Positions 35,659 to 44,822 of a stretch of 64,000 bases of DNA are shown here, piece after piece. The notes under the pieces were generated by a model, which saw only the letters and a program-made list of their open reading frames with translations, did not search any database and was not told where the DNA came from. Numbering within the stretch: position 1 is the first letter of the stretch; the number at the start of each line of letters is the position of its first letter. The stretch comes from Rhodobacter sp. 24-YEA-8 (GTDB lineage: Bacteria; Pseudomonadota; Alphaproteobacteria; Rhodobacterales; Rhodobacteraceae): contig NZ_FNSK01000001.1 in the NCBI RefSeq assembly GCF_900105075.1, positions 3,259,001-3,323,000 on the forward strand, in the 5' to 3' direction. The translations under genes and the position numbers were made by a program.

Positions 35659-37158
35659 ATGAGCGACAGAACCGACCCGCAGCTGCGCGATCAGCCCGAG
35701 CCCGGCTGGCAAGTGCTGGACCGCGACCTGAGCCGGATCTCCCGGCTGGAACTTGCGACCTCTTATGTGGCGCAGCCACTGGTCGCGGTGGGTCTGGGGC
35801 TTGTCTTCGTGGCGCTTGCCGCGCTCTGGGCGGCACTGGTGTCCGGGGGCGGCTCGGGCGGGCTGGTGATTGTGGTGGCCGCAGCTTTCGCGGCCTATCT
35901 GGCGCTGAATATCGGTGCCAATGATGTGGCGAATAATATGGGCCCGGCAGTGGGCGCCAATGCACTGACCATGGCCGGCGCTTTGGCCATCGCCGCGATC
36001 TGCGAGACCGCCGGTGCGCTGATTGCCGGGGGCGAGGTGGTCGATACCATCGCCAAGGGGATCATTGCGCCGTCGAGCCTCGGGGATGAGGCGTCTTTCG
36101 TGGTCGCGATGATGGCGGCGCTGCTGTCATCGGCGCTCTGGCTGAACCTTGCGACCTGGGTGGGGGCCCCGGTTTCGACCACCCATGCCATTGTCGGCGG
36201 CGTGGTCGGAGCAGGCGTGGCCGCCGCCGGCTTTGGTGCGGTGGACTGGGGCGGCATGTCCCGCATCGCCGCCAGCTGGATCATCTCGCCGGCAATGGGC
36301 GGGGCGCTGGCGGCAGCGGCACTGTGGGTCGTGCACAAGCTGGTGATCGACCGCGACGACAAGATCGCTGCGGCGCGGGTCTGGGTGCCGGTGCTGATCG
36401 CAGTGATGGCCGGGGCCTTCGCCACTTATCTTTCGCTCAAGGGGCTGAAACATCTGATCGATCTCAGCTTTGGCCATGCGCTGCTGATCGGGCTGATCGC
36501 CTGCGGGCTCAGCTGGGCGGCGGCAAAGCCCTATATCCTGCGCCGCTCCAGGGGGCTGGAAAACCGCAATAAATCGCTGAAAGTGCTGTTCCAGATACCG
36601 CTGGTGCTTTCTGCGGCGCTGATGAGCTTTGCGCATGGTGCCAATGATGTTTCGAACGCCATCGGGCCGCTGGCGGCCATCGTCTCGCTGCTGCATGGCG
36701 GTGTGGCCACGGCGGCGGTGCCGCTTTGGGTCATGCTGATCGGGGCGCTCGGGATCTCGGTCGGGCTTTTGCTGTTCGGGCCCCGGCTGATCCGCATGGT
36801 GGGCGGCCAGATCACCCGGCTGAACGCGATGCGCGCTTATTGCGTGGCGCTCTCGGCGGCGGTGACGGTGATCGCGGCCAGCTGGTTCGGTCTGCCGGTC
36901 AGCTCGACCCATATCGCGATCGGTGGTATTTTCGGCGTCGGCTTTTTCCGCGAGGCGGTGGAGGCGCGGCGGATGCGGCAGATGACCGGGGCGGTGGAAC
37001 TGCCGGAAATGGCCAGCGAAGAGCGCCGCCGTCGCAAGCTGGTGCGCCGGTCGCATTTCATGACCATCATTCTGGCCTGGGTGATCACGGTGCCCGCAAC
37101 GGCGCTGGCTTCGGGTCTGATGTATCTTGCGCTGAAAGCCCTCGGCGCGGTTTCCTGA
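35659..37158 (+). CDS. inorganic phosphate transporter, PiT family
   Basis: 499-residue low-affinity phosphate/cation symporter. The two family signatures are present: NIGANDVANNMGPAVGANAL in the first half and HGANDVSNAIGPLAA in the second, with ten to twelve membrane segments and a cytoplasmic loop around residues 275-310. The N-terminal 50 residues are an extension typical of the longer alphaproteobacterial form. Start 67 bp after the Nudix gene. No PhoU-like gene (DUF47) precedes it, as often occurs. Confidence 0.93.
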   Translation: MSDRTDPQLRDQPEPGWQVLDRDLSRISRLELATSYVAQPLVAVGLGLVFVALAALWAALVSGGGSGGLVIVVAAAFAAYLALNIGANDVANNMGPAVGANALTMAGALAIAAICETAGALIAGGEVVDTIAKGIIAPSSLGDEASFVVAMMAALLSSALWLNLATWVGAPVSTTHAIVGGVVGAGVAAAGFGAVDWGGMSRIAASWIISPAMGGALAAAALWVVHKLVIDRDDKIAAARVWVPVLIAVMAGAFATYLSLKGLKHLIDLSFGHALLIGLIACGLSWAAAKPYILRRSRGLENRNKSLKVLFQIPLVLSAALMSFAHGANDVSNAIGPLAAIVSLLHGGVATAAVPLWVMLIGALGISVGLLLFGPRLIRMVGGQITRLNAMRAYCVALSAAVTVIAASWFGLPVSSTHIAIGGIFGVGFFREAVEARRMRQMTGAVELPEMASEERRRRKLVRRSHFMTIILAWVITVPATALASGLMYLALKALGAVS

Positions 37159-37173
37159 AAAGAGGCGAGGGCT

Positions 37174-38178
37174 TCAGCCGGTGATCTCTGCGCGGATCAC
37201 GGTTTCCAGCCAGTCGGAAACGGCGGTGATCCGGCGCAGCCCGCGCGGGCGGCCGGGAAACAGCAGATGCATAGGCATGGCGGGCGGACGATAGGCGGTC
37301 ATAATCTCAACCAGCTCGCCCGAGGAGATATGGGCGGCGACATCATAGGCGGGGATCTGGATCAGCCCGAGCCCCGCCAGTGCCGCTGCAATATAGCCCT
37401 CGGCACTATTGGCCGAGACCCGCCAGGGCACAGCGCAGCTTTTGTCTTGCGCGCCTGCCTGCCAGTCCCACTCCGCCACCCGCCCGGTCGAGGGCGAGGC
37501 ATAGGCGACCTGCCAGTGTCGGCCCAGGTCGCCCGGGTTCTGCGGTGTGCCATACTGCGCAAGATAGGCCGGGCTTGCGACATTGATCTGGGCGATTTCG
37601 CCCAGGCGCCGCGCCCTGAGCCCGGAATCCGTGAGGGGCCCGACCCGCAGCGCCAGATCTATGCCTTCCCCGACCAGATCCACCGCCCGGTCGGTCATGC
37701 CCAGTTCGACCTGCAGACCCGGCCAGCGCGCCATGAGCCCGGGCAGTTGAGGCGCCACGATCAGCCGCCCGATCCGCGCCGGAAGATCAATCCGCACCCG
37801 CCCCTCAACCTGGCGCGCACCACTGCGAAACAGGCTGTCGAGTTCTTCGCTTTCGGCCAGAAAGGCGAGGCATCTCTCATGGAATTCCTCGCCCTCTGCG
37901 GTGGGGGCGACAACGCGGGTGGTGCGGTTCAGCAGCCGTATCCCAAGCCTCGCCTCCAGTTCCGCGATCGCGGTCGAGACGCTGGAGCGCGGCATCTGCA
38001 ATATATCCGCAGCCCTGGTAAAGCTGCGGGTGGCCACCACACGGGTGAAGATCTGAAAGAGGGTCAACTGGTCTATTGTTCGAATCCTGCGACATATGAA
38101 GCCAGAATTTGTGAGTTTATTTAATTCATTCAGAACATAAATTCCACTCCGTAACCAGTAGGAGTGCGACGATGACAC
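37174..38178 (-). CDS. LysR-family transcriptional regulator
   Basis: A CrgA/AphB-type LysR regulator: helix-turn-helix at about residues 40-97 of the long frame (LTLFQIFTRVVATRSFTRAA, then LQMPRSSVSTAIAELEARLG), then a substrate-binding domain. The start is unclear. GTG 38178 adds about 38 residues with little resemblance to the family and overlaps the divergent SDR gene; there is no ATG or GTG between it and the conserved domain, only rare codons (ATT, ATA) and TTG. It is divergent from the SDR gene and probably controls it. Confidence 0.85.
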   Translation of the reverse strand: MSSSHSYWLRSGIYVLNELNKLTNSGFICRRIRTIDQLTLFQIFTRVVATRSFTRAADILQMPRSSVSTAIAELEARLGIRLLNRTTRVVAPTAEGEEFHERCLAFLAESEELDSLFRSGARQVEGRVRIDLPARIGRLIVAPQLPGLMARWPGLQVELGMTDRAVDLVGEGIDLALRVGPLTDSGLRARRLGEIAQINVASPAYLAQYGTPQNPGDLGRHWQVAYASPSTGRVAEWDWQAGAQDKSCAVPWRVSANSAEGYIAAALAGLGLIQIPAYDVAAHISSGELVEIMTAYRPPAMPMHLLFPGRPRGLRRITAVSDWLETVIRAEITG

Positions 38179-38942
38179 GGAGTATCACGGGCAAGACCAT
38201 CTTCATCGCAGGCGGGGCCAAGAACCTGGGCGGGCTGCTGGCGCGCGACTTCGCCGCTGCCGGAGCAAAGGCGATTGCGGTCCATTACAACAGTGCGGCC
38301 AGCGCGGCCGAGGCCGAGGCGACTGTCGCGGCGGTGCGGGGCGCAGGGGCGAAGGCGATTGCGATCCAGGCCGATCTGACCACGGCGGCGGCGGTCACCC
38401 GGTTTTTCACCGAGGCCGAAGCCGCGCTTGGCCGCCCGGATATTGCGATCAATACGGTTGGCAAAGTGCTGAAAAAGCCGATCTCAGAGATCAGCGAGGC
38501 CGAATATGACGAGATGAGCGACGTCAATGCCAAAGCGGCCTTCTTCTTCCTGAAAGAAGCCGGGCGCGCGGTGCAGGACAATGGTGCGATCTGCACATTG
38601 GTGACCTCGCTTCTGGGCGCCTATACCCCGTTTTATGCGAGCTATGCCGGCACCAAGGCGCCGGTCGAGCATTTCACCCGGGCTGCCTCGAAAGAATTCG
38701 GCGCGCGCGGGATCTCGGTGACCGCAATCGGCCCGGGTCCGATGGATACGCCGTTCTTTTATGGTCAGGAAGCGCCTGACGCGCAGGCCTATCACAAATC
38801 GGCCGCAGCGCTTTCGGGCTTTTCAAAGACCGGGCTGACCGACATCGAAGATATCGCGCCCTGGATCCGGTTCCTCGTCACCGAAGGCTGGTGGATGACC
38901 GGCCAGACGATCCTTGTGAATGGCGGTTACACCACGAAGTAA
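38172..38942 (+). CDS. SDR-family oxidoreductase
   Basis: 256-residue short-chain dehydrogenase with a complete active site: cofactor motif FIAGGAKNLGG near residue 11 and YAGTK (YxxxK), the Ser in LVTSLLGAY, and a C-terminal GQTILVNGGY. The N-terminal AGGAKNLG form is a variant of TGxxxGxG. Start preceded by AGGAGTGCGACG. Divergent from the LysR gene. Substrate cannot be told from sequence. Confidence 0.9.
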   Translation: MTRSITGKTIFIAGGAKNLGGLLARDFAAAGAKAIAVHYNSAASAAEAEATVAAVRGAGAKAIAIQADLTTAAAVTRFFTEAEAALGRPDIAINTVGKVLKKPISEISEAEYDEMSDVNAKAAFFFLKEAGRAVQDNGAICTLVTSLLGAYTPFYASYAGTKAPVEHFTRAASKEFGARGISVTAIGPGPMDTPFFYGQEAPDAQAYHKSAAALSGFSKTGLTDIEDIAPWIRFLVTEGWWMTGQTILVNGGYTTK

Positions 38943-39004
38943 CCACCACTCCTGGCCCGGTCGTCCCCAGCGGCCGGGCCGCCCTTTATCGGTTGGAGCC
39001 CCGT

Positions 39005-39556
39005 ATGTTGCCCTTCACCCCCAAAACAGAGGATGTCGTCACCTTCTGGCAGGAGGCCGGCCGGCGCGGTGACTGGTTCGCGCAGCGCCCGGCTTTTGAC
39101 CGCATTTTTCACGACCGCTTTCTGGCGCTGCATGAACATGTGGCAGCGGAGGATCCCGAGGGCTGGATCCGTACGCCCGAAGGGGCGCTGGCGCTGATAA
39201 TCCTGCTTGACCAGTTTCCGCGCAACGCCTTTCGCGGTACGGCACGGATGTATGCGACCGACAGTCAGGCCCGTGCTTTCGCACGCGAGGCGGAGGCGCG
39301 CGGTCATGCCGCCGATGTTGACCCCGAACTGCGGCTCTTCTTCGCGTTGCCCTTTTCGCATTCCGAGGATCTGGCCGATCAGGAGGTCGCACTGCGGCTC
39401 AACCGTCGGCTTGGCCAGCCCTGGCTGTCCCATGCCGAGGGCCATCACGAAATTATCCGACGATTCGGCCGCTTTCCGCACAGGAACCGGATCCTGAAAC
39501 GTGAAACCCACCCGGATGAGGCGCGTTTTCTGAAAAATGGCGGCTTTCGCGGCTGA
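39005..39556 (+). CDS. DUF924-family protein
   Basis: 183 residues from ATG 39005. Matches the DUF924 pattern: VVTFWQEAGRRGDWFAQRPAFDRIFHDRF, ALALIILLDQFPRNAFRGTARMYATD, FFALPFSHSEDLADQEVAL and, at the end, FGRFPHRNRILKRE (read from about residues 6 to 165). Structures of the family are TPR-like helical bundles; function unknown. Starts 62 bp after the SDR stop. Confidence 0.9.
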   Translation: MLPFTPKTEDVVTFWQEAGRRGDWFAQRPAFDRIFHDRFLALHEHVAAEDPEGWIRTPEGALALIILLDQFPRNAFRGTARMYATDSQARAFAREAEARGHAADVDPELRLFFALPFSHSEDLADQEVALRLNRRLGQPWLSHAEGHHEIIRRFGRFPHRNRILKRETHPDEARFLKNGGFRG

Positions 39557-39802
39557 GGCACAGCTGTCGCGGCCCGTGCTGAAACCACACGCCGCCCCCC
39601 AGGGGCCATAAGGCAGGAAAGCATGCCGGCATCGACCTGACACCGCCCGGGCGCGATAATCTGATGGCTGTGATCAGCGCGGCGATATAGCGGGCAGCCT
39701 GCGTGCAGAAACCGCCAGCCTCCCGCTGCCCGCAATCGCGCATGAGATCATGGGGAGCGCTGAGATGCCAGCGCCTGGCACGTTGGGCCAGCCTGCGCCC
39801 GG

Positions 39803-40897
39803 TCAACCGGTGATCAGCGCGAAGAGATGCGCCGGCGCATGGGCTGCCCGCATCCGCGCCAGTGCCTCTTCGCCCTCGGCCAGCCGGTTCAGCGCTTTGA
39901 GGCACATGAGATATTCGAAATCCATCCAGAAGGCATAGATGTCGAACCAGAGAAACAGCCGCGTCCGCGCCGGCAGCGGGATCTTCAGCCCTTCGCGCGC
40001 GAGGATCAGTGCCATTTCCGGTCGCCCTTCGGCCCGGAGCAGTTGCACCAGATGGAACAGGCATTCGGCGCGGTCGGAACAGACTTCATGTCCCTGCATA
40101 AAGGCCTGGATCGCACCTTCTGTGTCGCCGGTCTTGCGCAGTTCGATCCCGAGCCCCATCCAGGACAGGCAGAGCTCATCCTTCCAGCCGCCAAGGTCGA
40201 TGCGGCGGCGATACCAGTGGATTGCCTCATGCGAGGCGCCGGCATCGCGCCAGGAATTGGCGCAGTAAAACGCGTAGCGTGGCAGCAGGTCGCGGTCGGC
40301 GTCAGGCAGCGTCGCGACCGCTTTCGCCAGCATCGCAGCATCGCGCAGGAAGGTGACCGGATCGCGCGAGCGCGCGCCCGCGGAACGGCTGATCACCGCG
40401 TAATCGCCGGGCACATGCACGACTTTTTCTGCGCCACCTAAGGGAGCGCGGTCAGGTGCGCCCTGGAAATACAGCCCCTCATGCACCACGCCGCGCCAGC
40501 GATAACGGCCATCATTGCGCAAGATCAGCTTGGTCGGATAGGTGATCGCTCCGCGCTTCATGTTCAGCGTCAGCGAGTCACAATCCTGCGGCATCTCGGG
40601 CAGGGTGCCTTCGAACCCGTCATCGGCGTCGAAAATCAGCGCAAATTCGGCGCGGCCCTCGGCATCCTTCAGCGCATATTGGCGGTTGGCGCCGAAATTC
40701 TCCCAGTCGCGGAAGGCCAGCTGCCCGGGAATGCCGCGCGTCTCGAAGAAATCGCGGATGATCTGCGGCGTCGCATCGCGCGAGCCGGTATCATGGATCA
40801 CCCAGGTCGAGATTTCGATATGGTCGAGGATATTTGCCAGCGTTTCCGCAATGATCGGCGCCTCGTCGCGCACGATCATATTGAGACAGAGATCCAT
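39803..40897 (-). CDS. family 2 glycosyltransferase
   Basis: 364 residues from the ATG at 40897; the long frame above it (to 41071) overlaps the next gene and is not protein-like. N-terminal GT-A domain: LCLNMIVRDEAPIIAETLANI, WVIHDTGSRDATPQII, and the metal-binding DADDGFE. The C-terminal half is helical, TPR-like (CANSWRDAGASHEAIHWYRRRIDLGGW). Such TPR-tailed GT2 proteins occur as single genes in Rhodobacterales; acceptor unknown. The 246 bp between it and DUF924 hold no gene. Confidence 0.82.
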   Translation of the reverse strand: MDLCLNMIVRDEAPIIAETLANILDHIEISTWVIHDTGSRDATPQIIRDFFETRGIPGQLAFRDWENFGANRQYALKDAEGRAEFALIFDADDGFEGTLPEMPQDCDSLTLNMKRGAITYPTKLILRNDGRYRWRGVVHEGLYFQGAPDRAPLGGAEKVVHVPGDYAVISRSAGARSRDPVTFLRDAAMLAKAVATLPDADRDLLPRYAFYCANSWRDAGASHEAIHWYRRRIDLGGWKDELCLSWMGLGIELRKTGDTEGAIQAFMQGHEVCSDRAECLFHLVQLLRAEGRPEMALILAREGLKIPLPARTRLFLWFDIYAFWMDFEYLMCLKALNRLAEGEEALARMRAAHAPAHLFALITG

Positions 40898-40958
40898 CCT
40901 CACCCCCCACAACACCTGCGCTTTCAATAGCGCGGAACGGTTGCGGGGCGAAGGGGGC

Positions 40959-41234
40959 TCAGGTGGCGCGACCCTTATGGGCGGTGATCTCGGTGCGGAT
41001 GCGGGCGCGCTTATAGGCGTCGAAGATCGCCATGGCCCAGACGAAGAAGCCGCCGGCATAGCGGCCGACAAAGGAGATGTCCGGCCCGGCGGTGACCATG
41101 GTGAAACCGCCCAGCAGGAAGATGAAGAACAGGAAGATCAGCCCGCGCAGCGGCTCGCCGTTCCAGACCTGGCCGGAACCCGGAAGCACAATGGCAGACG
41201 CCAGCACGAGATAGGGGTTCGGGGGCGTTTTCAT
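40959..41234 (-). CDS. small membrane protein, 91 residues
   Basis: Three hydrophobic segments: about residues 6-20, 30-46 and 56-70. The start (LASAIVLPGSGQVWNGEPLRGL) recalls TM2-like small membrane proteins with a PG.G....G....G pattern. The start codon overlaps the stop of the 233-codon gene (ATGA), so it is coupled to it. Function unknown. Confidence 0.72.
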   Translation of the reverse strand: MKTPPNPYLVLASAIVLPGSGQVWNGEPLRGLIFLFFIFLLGGFTMVTAGPDISFVGRYAGGFFVWAMAIFDAYKRARIRTEITAHKGRAT

Positions 41235-41932
41235 GCGGATTTCCTTGCGTCTTTGTCAGAGGCCCCGGCGAGGATATCGGCGCGCAGATCCGCCAGCGCC
41301 CCGAGAAGGGGCGCGAGAGTTTCGGGCTCCAGCGGGTCGCGGCCCATCTCGGCCTCGCGGAAAATCAGGTAGCGGCCGCGTTCGGCCTGATCGGCGAAAA
41401 AGGTCAGGCGCAGGCCCTCGGGGGCGATGATCAGCTCTTTGATGCGGGGGTCCTGCAGCAGATGCTGATGGCGCTGAAGAAGGGCGGCCTCGCCGGGTGA
41501 AAGCGGGGTCTCGCTGCGCAGGCAGGCGTCAAAGGGAAAATCCTGCGGCAGGCTGGTCTGATGCGGCAGGGTGTCAAAGGTCGAGAAAGGCTCGATCCCG
41601 CGCGGGCGCACCATGAGGTCGATGCGCTGCGATACCGGCAGCGCGCCGGGTTGCGTGACCAGAAGCCAGAGCGTTGGCAGTTTCCGCCAGGTCAGCGTGT
41701 CGGGGATCAGTTGCAGATCGGTCAGCTGGCCGCCGATCTGGCCCGAGATGCGGGCGAAACCCGTGGGCATTACCGCGCGTCTGAGGCCGGTCATATGCGG
41801 AGCGATCAGGTCGAAATATCCTTCGCGCGCGATGCGGCGGGCGCGGGTCGCGCGCGAAAGACGGAGGGCCAGAATGACCAGCCCCCCGCCGAGAATAAGG
41901 GCGAGAATGCCCGCTTCCATTTCAGTAGCCAC
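41231..41932 (-). CDS. membrane-anchored protein, unknown function
   Basis: 233 residues: one N-terminal membrane helix (about residues 7-24) and a large soluble domain with no motif I recognise (FARISGQIGGQLTDLQLIPD is a typical stretch). Its start lies 11 bp inside the permease gene's 3' end, and its stop overlaps the 91-codon gene, so all are translated together. Confidence 0.7.
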   Translation of the reverse strand: MATEMEAGILALILGGGLVILALRLSRATRARRIAREGYFDLIAPHMTGLRRAVMPTGFARISGQIGGQLTDLQLIPDTLTWRKLPTLWLLVTQPGALPVSQRIDLMVRPRGIEPFSTFDTLPHQTSLPQDFPFDACLRSETPLSPGEAALLQRHQHLLQDPRIKELIIAPEGLRLTFFADQAERGRYLIFREAEMGRDPLEPETLAPLLGALADLRADILAGASDKDARKSA

Positions 41933-43316
41933 GCGGTTTCGGCCAGGGCATGGTGAATTGCGCCCCCCGGTTGACGAAGCGGTAGCGCCAGAAGTGGAAC
42001 CACAGCGAGACGACGATATAGAAGGCGATCATCGCCACAAGCTGGGTGCCATAGCCGAGGAACACCGCGAAGAATGTGGTGCCACACAGCGCAAGCAGCA
42101 CGAAAGCCGGCACCGGATGGAACGGATGCTCATAGCCGCGCTTGATCGAATCGAGCGGCCATTTGCGGCGGAACAGGATGATGTTCAGTGGCATGAAAGT
42201 ATAGCCGAGCAATCCTGAAAGGATCGAGAAGGTGATCACCTGGTCGATCGGCGCACCAAGTGCGAAGATCAGCGCGATCGGCACCAGAAAGATGATCGCG
42301 CGATACGGGGTGCGATAGCGCGGATGCACCGCCCCGAACCAGCCGGGCAGATAGCGGTCGCGCCCCATCGCGAACCAGGCGCGGCTCGCGTCATTGATAC
42401 AGCCATTGGCCGAGGCCAGCGTCGCGAACAGCGTGCCGATGCCCAACAGCACCATCAGGAAGGTCGATCCCGACAGCCGCGCGGCGTCAAACAGCGGCAC
42501 CCCGGCCTGGCCAAGATATTCCCAGGGCATCAGGCCGGAGCAGACATACCAGGTCAGCGTGGCCGCAATCGCCAGCGTCATCACCCCTGCAAGCGTGCCG
42601 AAGGGCAGCGACCGCGCCGGTGAACGTACTTCTTCAGCGGCCTGGGTGGTGCCCTCGATCCCGAGGTAATACCAAAGCCCGAAATGCATCGCCGCCAGGA
42701 TGCCAAGCCAGCCATAGGGCAGGGAGGCGGGGCCGCTCATCAGTTCCGCATGTTGCAACGGGCTGGTGGTAAAAATGCCCGAAGTCGCGAGGAACAGGAT
42801 GATCACTGCCGAGAAGGCAATGGCGGTGATGACGAGGTTGAAGGTCAGCGTTGCCAGCACGCCACGATAGTTCAGCCAGGCGAGGAACATGATCGCCAGA
42901 ATGATGAACGGCCGCTGATCCAGCACGCCGGTATGGCCCGACATCGTGGCCACCGTATCGACGAGGAAGCCCACCGTGATCGCATTCGCCGCCTCAAGCA
43001 TCGTATAGGCGAAGACGAGATAAAGCCCCACATTGAAGGCCATCAGCGGGCCGACGATATGCTTGGCCTGGGTATACTGGCCGCCGGCAGCTGCGACCGT
43101 CGAGGTGACCTCGGAGTCGATCATCGCAACGCAGCTGTAAAGGATGCCCGCGAACCAGCAGGCGATCAGCGCCGCATAGGCACCGCCCTTTCCGACCGCG
43201 AAGTTCCAGCCCATATATTCGCCCACCAGCACGATGCCGACCCCGAGCGCCCAGACATGGGCGGGGCCAAGAACGCGGGCAAGGCCGACATGTTCGGTTT
43301 GTTGTTCCTGTGCCAT
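41922..43316 (-). CDS. APC-superfamily permease, ethanolamine/amino-acid type
   Basis: 464 residues, twelve membrane segments. Family features: ARVLGPAHVWALGVGIVLVGEYMGWNFAVGKGGAYAAL (residues 13-50) with the GE.fgWn signature of the ethanolamine permease group, and a well-conserved EGTTQAAEEVRSPARSLPFG around residue 225. Substrate is probably ethanolamine or an amino acid; it is not proven by sequence. Preceded by three small membrane-protein genes on the same strand with gaps of 4 to 10 bp or overlaps, and followed by two more coupled genes. No eut lyase genes are near. Confidence 0.85.
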   Translation of the reverse strand: MAQEQQTEHVGLARVLGPAHVWALGVGIVLVGEYMGWNFAVGKGGAYAALIACWFAGILYSCVAMIDSEVTSTVAAAGGQYTQAKHIVGPLMAFNVGLYLVFAYTMLEAANAITVGFLVDTVATMSGHTGVLDQRPFIILAIMFLAWLNYRGVLATLTFNLVITAIAFSAVIILFLATSGIFTTSPLQHAELMSGPASLPYGWLGILAAMHFGLWYYLGIEGTTQAAEEVRSPARSLPFGTLAGVMTLAIAATLTWYVCSGLMPWEYLGQAGVPLFDAARLSGSTFLMVLLGIGTLFATLASANGCINDASRAWFAMGRDRYLPGWFGAVHPRYRTPYRAIIFLVPIALIFALGAPIDQVITFSILSGLLGYTFMPLNIILFRRKWPLDSIKRGYEHPFHPVPAFVLLALCGTTFFAVFLGYGTQLVAMIAFYIVVSLWFHFWRYRFVNRGAQFTMPWPKPRGY

Positions 43317-43320
43317 TCCC

Positions 43321-43494
43321 TCACCCCCGATGATGCTGTTCTTCGGTGAGCGCTTCCAGCTCGCCTTCGCGCGACGAGGTCAGAAACTCTTCACTGTACT
43401 GGCTGTCGGTCTTGATCCAGTCGATCACGATGAACACGCCAAACAGCGCCGATGCGGCCCAGGCCGCATATTCAAGATAGTTCCAGAGATCCAT
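43321..43494 (-). CDS. 57-residue membrane protein next to the permease
   Basis: ATG 43494 to TGA: MDLWNYLEYAAWAASALFGV leads into a single membrane helix (to about residue 28, ending VIDW), then an acidic tail (SEEFLTSSREGELEALTEEQ). It starts 9 bp after the 125-codon gene and ends 4 bp before the permease ATG. The helix-plus-acidic-tail plan suggests an accessory subunit; no family recognised. Confidence 0.72.
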   Translation of the reverse strand: MDLWNYLEYAAWAASALFGVFIVIDWIKTDSQYSEEFLTSSREGELEALTEEQHHRG

Positions 43495-43503
43495 GTGCTG
43501 CCC

Positions 43504-43881
43504 TTACTCGCCGAATTTTTCAGCGATAACATCGCAGTATTCTTTTTCAGAAAACCGCAGCAGAATTGCGTAATAGCCCACGATGACCACGATCATCACG
43601 ATCAGCGACGAGATCGAGAAGGAATAGTCGAAGCGCGCGGTGATCAGCTCGGCGGCGGCGGCCGGGTCGCTGAAGCCAAGCTTCTCCCATTGGCCGACCA
43701 TGGCCGGGTTCTGGCCAAGCGCGTCCCAGGTGGGGTTCTCGACGGCGACGGGTTCCTTTGAAGAGCCGGCCATGCCCATCCACAACGGAATATAGAGCGC
43801 GCCGATGGCCATGATCAGAAGGACGATCACGTCAATGATCTGGCCGATCTTGCTTTGCACGGGGGCGGTATATTTAGCCAT
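43504..43881 (-). CDS. 125-residue membrane protein
   Basis: Starts MAKYTAPVQSKIGQIIDVIV, with a helix at about 15-35, a 45-residue non-cytoplasmic loop (SSKEPVAVENPTWDALGQNP region) and a second helix at about 88-108, then a charged tail ending AEKFGE. ATG 43881 is chosen over far upstream starts that lie in the preceding gene. Overlaps that gene by 8 bp. Function unknown. Confidence 0.75.
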   Translation of the reverse strand: MAKYTAPVQSKIGQIIDVIVLLIMAIGALYIPLWMGMAGSSKEPVAVENPTWDALGQNPAMVGQWEKLGFSDPAAAAELITARFDYSFSISSLIVMIVVIVGYYAILLRFSEKEYCDVIAEKFGE

Positions 43882-44176
43882 GTTTCCGCCTCCGCTTCGC
43901 GTCGCGGGCCTCATCAAGGAACTGGATATCCAGCCCATACATGAAGTCGCGGTCTTCGCGGTAATGGCGCAGCATCGCGAGAATTGCTGCGGAGTTAAAC
44001 AGGAGCACAACGGCGCCGCCGATCAGCAGCACCGCGCGCGTCGCACCCGAAGGCGCGAGCGACCATGTGCCAATGGCGACAAAGATGATCGCAAACCACA
44101 AGCCCAGAACGAAGGCCCATGCCACGGCGACGTCGCGCCGGTGCATGGTCTCGATCCGTTTCGTCAGATCTGACAC
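43874..44176 (-). CDS. 100-residue membrane protein, first gene of the permease operon
   Basis: GTG start at 44176, preceded by GGGAGGG at 7 bp spacing, in agreement with the point where sequence becomes protein-like (SDLTKRIETMHRRDVAVAWA). Two membrane helices at about residues 17-37 and 45-62, then a charged end (HYREDRDFMYGLDIQFLDEA, RRRKHG). Function unknown; opens a six-gene minus-strand unit containing the permease. Confidence 0.75.
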   Translation of the reverse strand: MSDLTKRIETMHRRDVAVAWAFVLGLWFAIIFVAIGTWSLAPSGATRAVLLIGGAVVLLFNSAAILAMLRHYREDRDFMYGLDIQFLDEARDAKRRRKHG

Positions 44177-44822
44177 TTTGCATCCCTCCCTGAGGCCCTG
44201 ATGATGGATATTTCCGCGCCGGGCCCTGGCGTTTGTTTTCTGTGTTTGAAAACTTTTTCCCCACAGTGAGCGCGTGCTGCGACATTCTGTCAAGTTTCTT
44301 GTGCAGGAAATTCAGGCTTTCTGCGCAGAAAACGGGCAGAATAAGAACGCTGAAAACGACGTCTGAAACGGTGGGATATCGCCTGAGAAGGGCGTGATAA
44401 TTTCGAATATCCCTGTTGTTTCCGGCCGGTACTCTTTCGCCGCGTCGCAGCATGGCATTGCCCGGAACCCCCCGGTTCCCGCGCAATGCGAGACGGGCCC
44501 CGTGGGTGACGATGACGGGCTCTCTGCTCTGTTCCGGCCCCTGATCCGGCGCATGATCAGATTTCGGGCCCGGCTCATTCCCGACCTCGCGCGTTCCGGC
44601 AGGAGATGAGACCGGATGTCCCTGCCGCAGGATCTGCGACATGCGATCTCTCCGGGGGGATCAGCCTTGCGCGGGGGCTCTCAGACCATCAGGCAAAGCC
44701 GATCAGTCACAGAACAGGTGACCGCGTTAAGCGCGCCTGGGGCGCCTTATTGCGGGCGCAGCCGGGAAGGGCCGGCAACCCCCGGAAGAGGGCGGGTAAT
44801 GGTCCCGGCAAGACGGCAATGA
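44177..44822. other. intergenic region upstream of the permease operon
   Basis: 646 bp without a credible gene. The part next to 44176 up to about 44400 is AT-richer (tttctgtgtttgaaaacttt, gaaaacgacgtctgaaacgg) and should hold the operon promoter. The part toward 44822 is GC-rich and featureless to me. Confidence 0.4.

Noticed and set aside
38075..38090. Possible att copy (gttcgaatcc) of the tRNA-Ser 3' end
   Set aside because: Only about 10 bp match, inside the LysR 5' region; too short for an attachment site and expected by chance.
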